From: Candidatus Bathyarchaeota archaeon
GTDB lineage: Archaea; Thermoproteota; Bathyarchaeia; 40CM-2-53-6
DNA: 7,751 nucleotides
Reading direction: 5' to 3'
Assembly: GCA_005884605.1 (NCBI GenBank)
Contig: VBBE01000109.1
Location: forward strand, 1-7,751
The notes beneath the pieces are model-generated. The model saw nothing but the letters and a program-made list of their open reading frames with translations. It did not search any database and was not told where the DNA came from. Positions 4,968 to 7,751 of the stretch are shown piece by piece; the first letter of the stretch is position 1, and every line of letters begins with the position of its first letter. A program made the translations under genes and the position numbers.

Positions 4968-7751
4968 GCGAATCTTACCGTCCTGCTCATCTTTGAAAGG
5001 TCTTTCCGTGCTGCGGTTATCGCGGGCAGAAAAACGCCGAGGAACAACAGACCGATTATTGCAAGGATATTCTCCGAGGCCCATAGCGGGAAGACGACTC
5101 TGCGTGGAGCGAGGAGGCTCGAATAGTTCGGGGTCAGAGAATTCTGAGCGAGGCTGTCCCCACGGACAGTGATCAGTCCAACTGCTGTTGCCAGTATCAG
5201 CGCAAAGATCACTAGCGGCAGGACTTCCGTGACCAGTAGTCCGAGCATCTGCTTATACGACAGCCCTCTCACAGCCAACATTGTAGTCTCCTTCTCCCTC
5301 TCCTTGAAGCCGGTGTAGGCGACCGCTCCGACTCCAATAGATGCAGCCAGCCCGGCGAAAACTGTTCCGAGCCGCAGAACGTTCTGGGTCCCATTGGAGA
5401 TCACTGCTCCTGCACTTTGAACGCTCGCTTGGACTCCGTTGGAAACAACAGGTCCAGTTCCTGGCGTGTAGTCTTGTGTCGTGCTGACTACAAGGGATGG
5501 ATAGGCTCTCCGTATTGAGCTCGCGAGATCGGCAAATGAGACTCCGAGCCCGGCTTTGACTAAGATAAAACTCGTCCCGGAGAAGAGCTTCGGGTTCTGA
5601 GTGACGAAGCTCGATGGGATAAACGACCATCCCTCAGGCTGAAAATAGGAGAAACCAAAGGGTTGGCCTGAGGACTGTTGGGAGTAATCTGGGCCGAAGA
5701 AGCTGATCACAGTAAGATTCACAGTCTGGTTTACGCTTACTGTCCCGCCCTGTAGAATATTGTAGTACGATGCAACGCCCCTGTCAAGTACGATAGCCTG
5801 GCTGTTATCCTTCAGGTTTTGAAAAACTGTATCAATGTTTCCGGTGAACCAGTCAGCTTCGTAGTATGCTCCCTGCCTCCATGTTGTCGGGTCTATGGCC
5901 TTGACTTGGAGGCTCAAGCGAGATGAGAGGCTGACGATTGTGTCAAACTCTGGAGTAGCTCCAGTGATGTTGCTCCAGCCGCGCAACTGGCTGGCTACTA
6001 GAGTTGCATAGCTGATGTTGAGATTGCCAAACTGCTGTGAAACACGGAGGTCCGATCCTACTTGGATCTCCGCCTGTCGAATACTGTAGTCCTGTTGGCT
6101 GGCGAGGTCGCCTATCACCCAGATGGAATATCCAGCAATCAGGGCCACGAGGAAGACCAGGGCGGTGACACGCCGAGGGTTTCGGAATACGCTCTTTGAC
6201 GCAAGAGATGCGATATCTCCTACCAATCGTTTTGATATGGAGGCGAACGCTTTGTGGAAACGGATTGCTAGACCCGTTGACAGTTGAGTGGCCCCGTAGA
6301 GGAAGAGAAATGGGCCGATGATGTTCAGCCCGTAATCTAGGACTGCCATGATTATCAGAACAATTGCGAGAAGGAAGTTTACTCCGAAGAGATAACGGCC
6401 GATGTTCTGGAAGTTTACGCCGAGGAGAAGGAGGATGATCTTGTAGAGGCCGAGGGAGAAGGCGATTATTGCGCCTCGTTTCTTGGATGGGCGCGTGTCT
6501 TCAAGGTAGACGTATTCCCTCAAGGCCTTCGCAGGGTCCATCGTCGCAGCCGCACGGGCGGGAGAATAGATTGCAAGAACGGTAAGAGCGAGAGTGAAGA
6601 TTATCGTGGCGACGGCGGTGTCCTGGCTGAGAAACGCTCCGCTTTGATAGCTGCCGCTGAGGATCTGGACAAAGTACGGGTTTAGCAGTACGGCCGCGGC
6701 GAGTCCCAGACCTCCTCCTATCAGTCCGACTAGGAGGGCTTCGACGAGGAAGTGTCTAAACAGCTGGGTCTGGGAGAAGCCTTTGGTCATGAGTAGTCCG
6801 ATTTCTCTTCGGCGGAGGTTGAAGGATGCTTGGGAAACGGTTCTGCCGACGAACCAGGCTACGAAGAAGACTGGGATCGAGAAGATTGTGAATTCGAGCC
6901 TGAGCATGAATATGCTGGAGGAGAACTGTTGCAGAGGATAGGCTAGGTTCGGGTTCGAGTTAAACCCGTTAAGCGCGGCAATATTCGATACTTGGTCGTC
7001 GATCTGTTGAACCTGTGTGATGCTGCTCTCAACATTGAATGCGCTTAGAAGCTTCGCTCGATCAAGGTAGACGTTCACCGTAGCCGTAATTGAGTAGTCC
7101 TTGAATCCGGTTTGGCTGTAGAACCAATCCACTATGGGGGCGAAGGTTTGGTCCCAACTTGTGATGAACGTACTTGCAGGCAGTGATGACGACCCGGAAG
7201 GTGTGTAATAATAGGGGCTGACGCCGAGAGTGTTGACAGCGGTCGTGTCAAGTTGTACTTCGCCGACTACTGTTAGAGTCACGTTGTACTTGCGTCCGGA
7301 TTGCCCAAGACTGTACTTGACCGTCTCGCCTGGCTTGTAGTTCTGTGCATACTGCGAGCCAGCGTTGATGACGGATTCATTAGCATGAAGCGTTTTCCGA
7401 CCACTCACCAGCGCGAGGTGCTGGAATAGTACAGAGTTGTCCTGAATGGCTTTGATGTATGGAATTGAGCCGTTGTTCGGATAGAACTGTTCAGTGACGC
7501 TTCCCACGGGTTCTGCAGAGACGACTCCGCTGACCGCTTGGACTCTTTGGACGACGTTGTCGAATGATGTGCGAGGTACCGATATTCCACCTGATACTGG
7601 GCTGAGTGAGATGTCAACGGGGGTGTTGGCGAGCTGAGCGTCGAGAGCTTGTTTCCCGATGGTGTCTGCCCCGACGTTGATACCGCCGAAAAATGTGGCT
7701 GCGAGCATCATGCCGAGTATTAGGGACGCGTAGAGCTTCCAGGATCGTATG
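4964..7751 (-). CDS. FtsX/MacB-like ABC transporter permease (5'-truncated by window edge)
   Basis: A large two-fold permease of the type VII ABC (MacB/LolC/FtsX) kind, working with the downstream ATPase. The frame is open to the right edge, with 13 more codons above the ATG at 7711, so the true start is outside; 928 residues are visible. Counting from that ATG, the rest of TM1 (about 1-12) is followed by an extracytoplasmic domain (about 14-265) and the first FtsX unit (TMs near 270-290, 321-345, 366-386), with the cytoplasmic signature RRREIGLLMTKGFS (300-313) and PARAAATMDPAKALREY at its end. Hydrophobic segments lie near 413-483, then the second half starts with SVFRNPRRVTALVFL (TM near 515-535), a second outer domain (536-780), and a second FtsX unit (TMs near 783-803, 822-850, 879-903) with REKETTMLAVRGLS. 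Several N-x-S/T sequons fall in the outer domains (for example NES 111, NVT 143, NIT 581), compatible with archaeal glycosylation. Substrate unknown; MacB-like machines act on extracytoplasmic substrates. Confidence 0.93.
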   Translation of the reverse strand, partial: IRSWKLYASLILGMMLAATFFGGINVGADTIGKQALDAQLANTPVDISLSPVSGGISVPRTSFDNVVQRVQAVSGVVSAEPVGSVTEQFYPNNGSIPYIKAIQDNSVLFQHLALVSGRKTLHANESVINAGSQYAQNYKPGETVKYSLGQSGRKYNVTLTVVGEVQLDTTAVNTLGVSPYYYTPSGSSSLPASTFITSWDQTFAPIVDWFYSQTGFKDYSITATVNVYLDRAKLLSAFNVESSITQVQQIDDQVSNIAALNGFNSNPNLAYPLQQFSSSIFMLRLEFTIFSIPVFFVAWFVGRTVSQASFNLRRREIGLLMTKGFSQTQLFRHFLVEALLVGLIGGGLGLAAAVLLNPYFVQILSGSYQSGAFLSQDTAVATIIFTLALTVLAIYSPARAAATMDPAKALREYVYLEDTRPSKKRGAIIAFSLGLYKIILLLLGVNFQNIGRYLFGVNFLLAIVLIIMAVLDYGLNIIGPFLFLYGATQLSTGLAIRFHKAFASISKRLVGDIASLASKSVFRNPRRVTALVFLVALIAGYSIWVIGDLASQQDYSIRQAEIQVGSDLRVSQQFGNLNISYATLVASQLRGWSNITGATPEFDTIVSLSSRLSLQVKAIDPTTWRQGAYYEADWFTGNIDTVFQNLKDNSQAIVLDRGVASYYNILQGGTVSVNQTVNLTVISFFGPDYSQQSSGQPFGFSYFQPEGWSFIPSSFVTQNPKLFSGTSFILVKAGLGVSFADLASSIRRAYPSLVVSTTQDYTPGTGPVVSNGVQASVQSAGAVISNGTQNVLRLGTVFAGLAASIGVGAVAYTGFKEREKETTMLAVRGLSYKQMLGLLVTEVLPLVIFALILATAVGLITVRGDSLAQNSLTPNYSSLLAPRRVVFPLWASENILAIIGLLFLGVFLPAITAARKDLSKMSRTVRFA

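Noticed and set aside
4968..5084. Longer start for the ABC ATPase at 5084
   Set aside because: It would add 39 residues unlike the family and lie wholly inside the permease. The ATG at 4967 gives a normal N-terminus and an ATGA overlap.
5253..5630. Minus-strand ORF of 125 codons in another frame of the permease
   Set aside because: It is rich in Arg, Ser and Cys, matches no family and lies entirely inside a confident gene.
6950..6968. tRNA T-arm-like sequence with GGTTCGAGT and a six-pair stem
   Set aside because: It lies in the permease coding region, and no acceptor, D or anticodon arm surrounds it.
7706..7711. ATG ATG at 7711 as the permease start
   Set aside because: The frame is open to the window edge, and the 13 codons above (ending SWKLYASLILG) continue the first membrane helix, so the start is off-window.
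1..7751. Insertion sequence, prophage, CRISPR or defence system
   Set aside because: No transposase, integrase, repeat-spacer pattern or defence-gene motif was seen; every gene is a conventional cellular family.

Overview
The window is archaeal. It encodes an archaeal/eukaryotic-type class I release factor (aRF1) with TASNIKS and GGQ motifs, a presenilin-type intramembrane aspartyl protease, a beta-CASP ribonuclease of the archaeal CPSF type, and a BRE/TATA-like promoter. Lineage below domain level cannot be read reliably; a TACK-type archaeon is only a guess. Coding density is very high. I see no mobile element, CRISPR array, tRNA or rRNA.

Layout: (1) On the plus strand, positions 2-1036 hold the last 344 codons of a beta-CASP ribonuclease, its N-terminus lying off the left edge. 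Six bases later comes a presenilin/SPP homologue (1043-1897). (2) On the minus strand, converging on these, is an aRF1 gene (3883-2615, GTG start with a perfect GGAGGT ribosome binding site) followed 15 bases later by a HAD-family hydrolase (2599-1892). The protease and HAD genes overlap tail to tail by six bases, the palindrome CTATAG, which supplies both stop codons. (3) The 187-base gap 3884-4070 holds a BRE/TATA-like promoter pointing at aRF1, a possible 18-codon leader ORF with a CxxC motif and a lysine tract, and the aRF1 ribosome binding site. (4) Upstream, also on the minus strand, is a MacB/LolCDE-like ABC exporter: a large two-fold FtsX-type permease (running off the right edge, to 4964) and its ATPase (4967-4071), coupled by an ATGA overlap. 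The ATPase carries a charged helical C-terminal tail of about 65 residues.

Working together: the permease and ATPase should form one membrane machine. The ribonuclease/protease pair and the aRF1/HAD pair look like two-gene transcription units; membership in one pathway is not shown. All family assignments are conventional. The less ordinary signals are around the aRF1 gene. Five of the six genes end in TAG, and both closely spaced tandem pairs lie in one continuous reading frame interrupted only by a single TAG. The aRF1 leader also contains a small ORF in the same frame.
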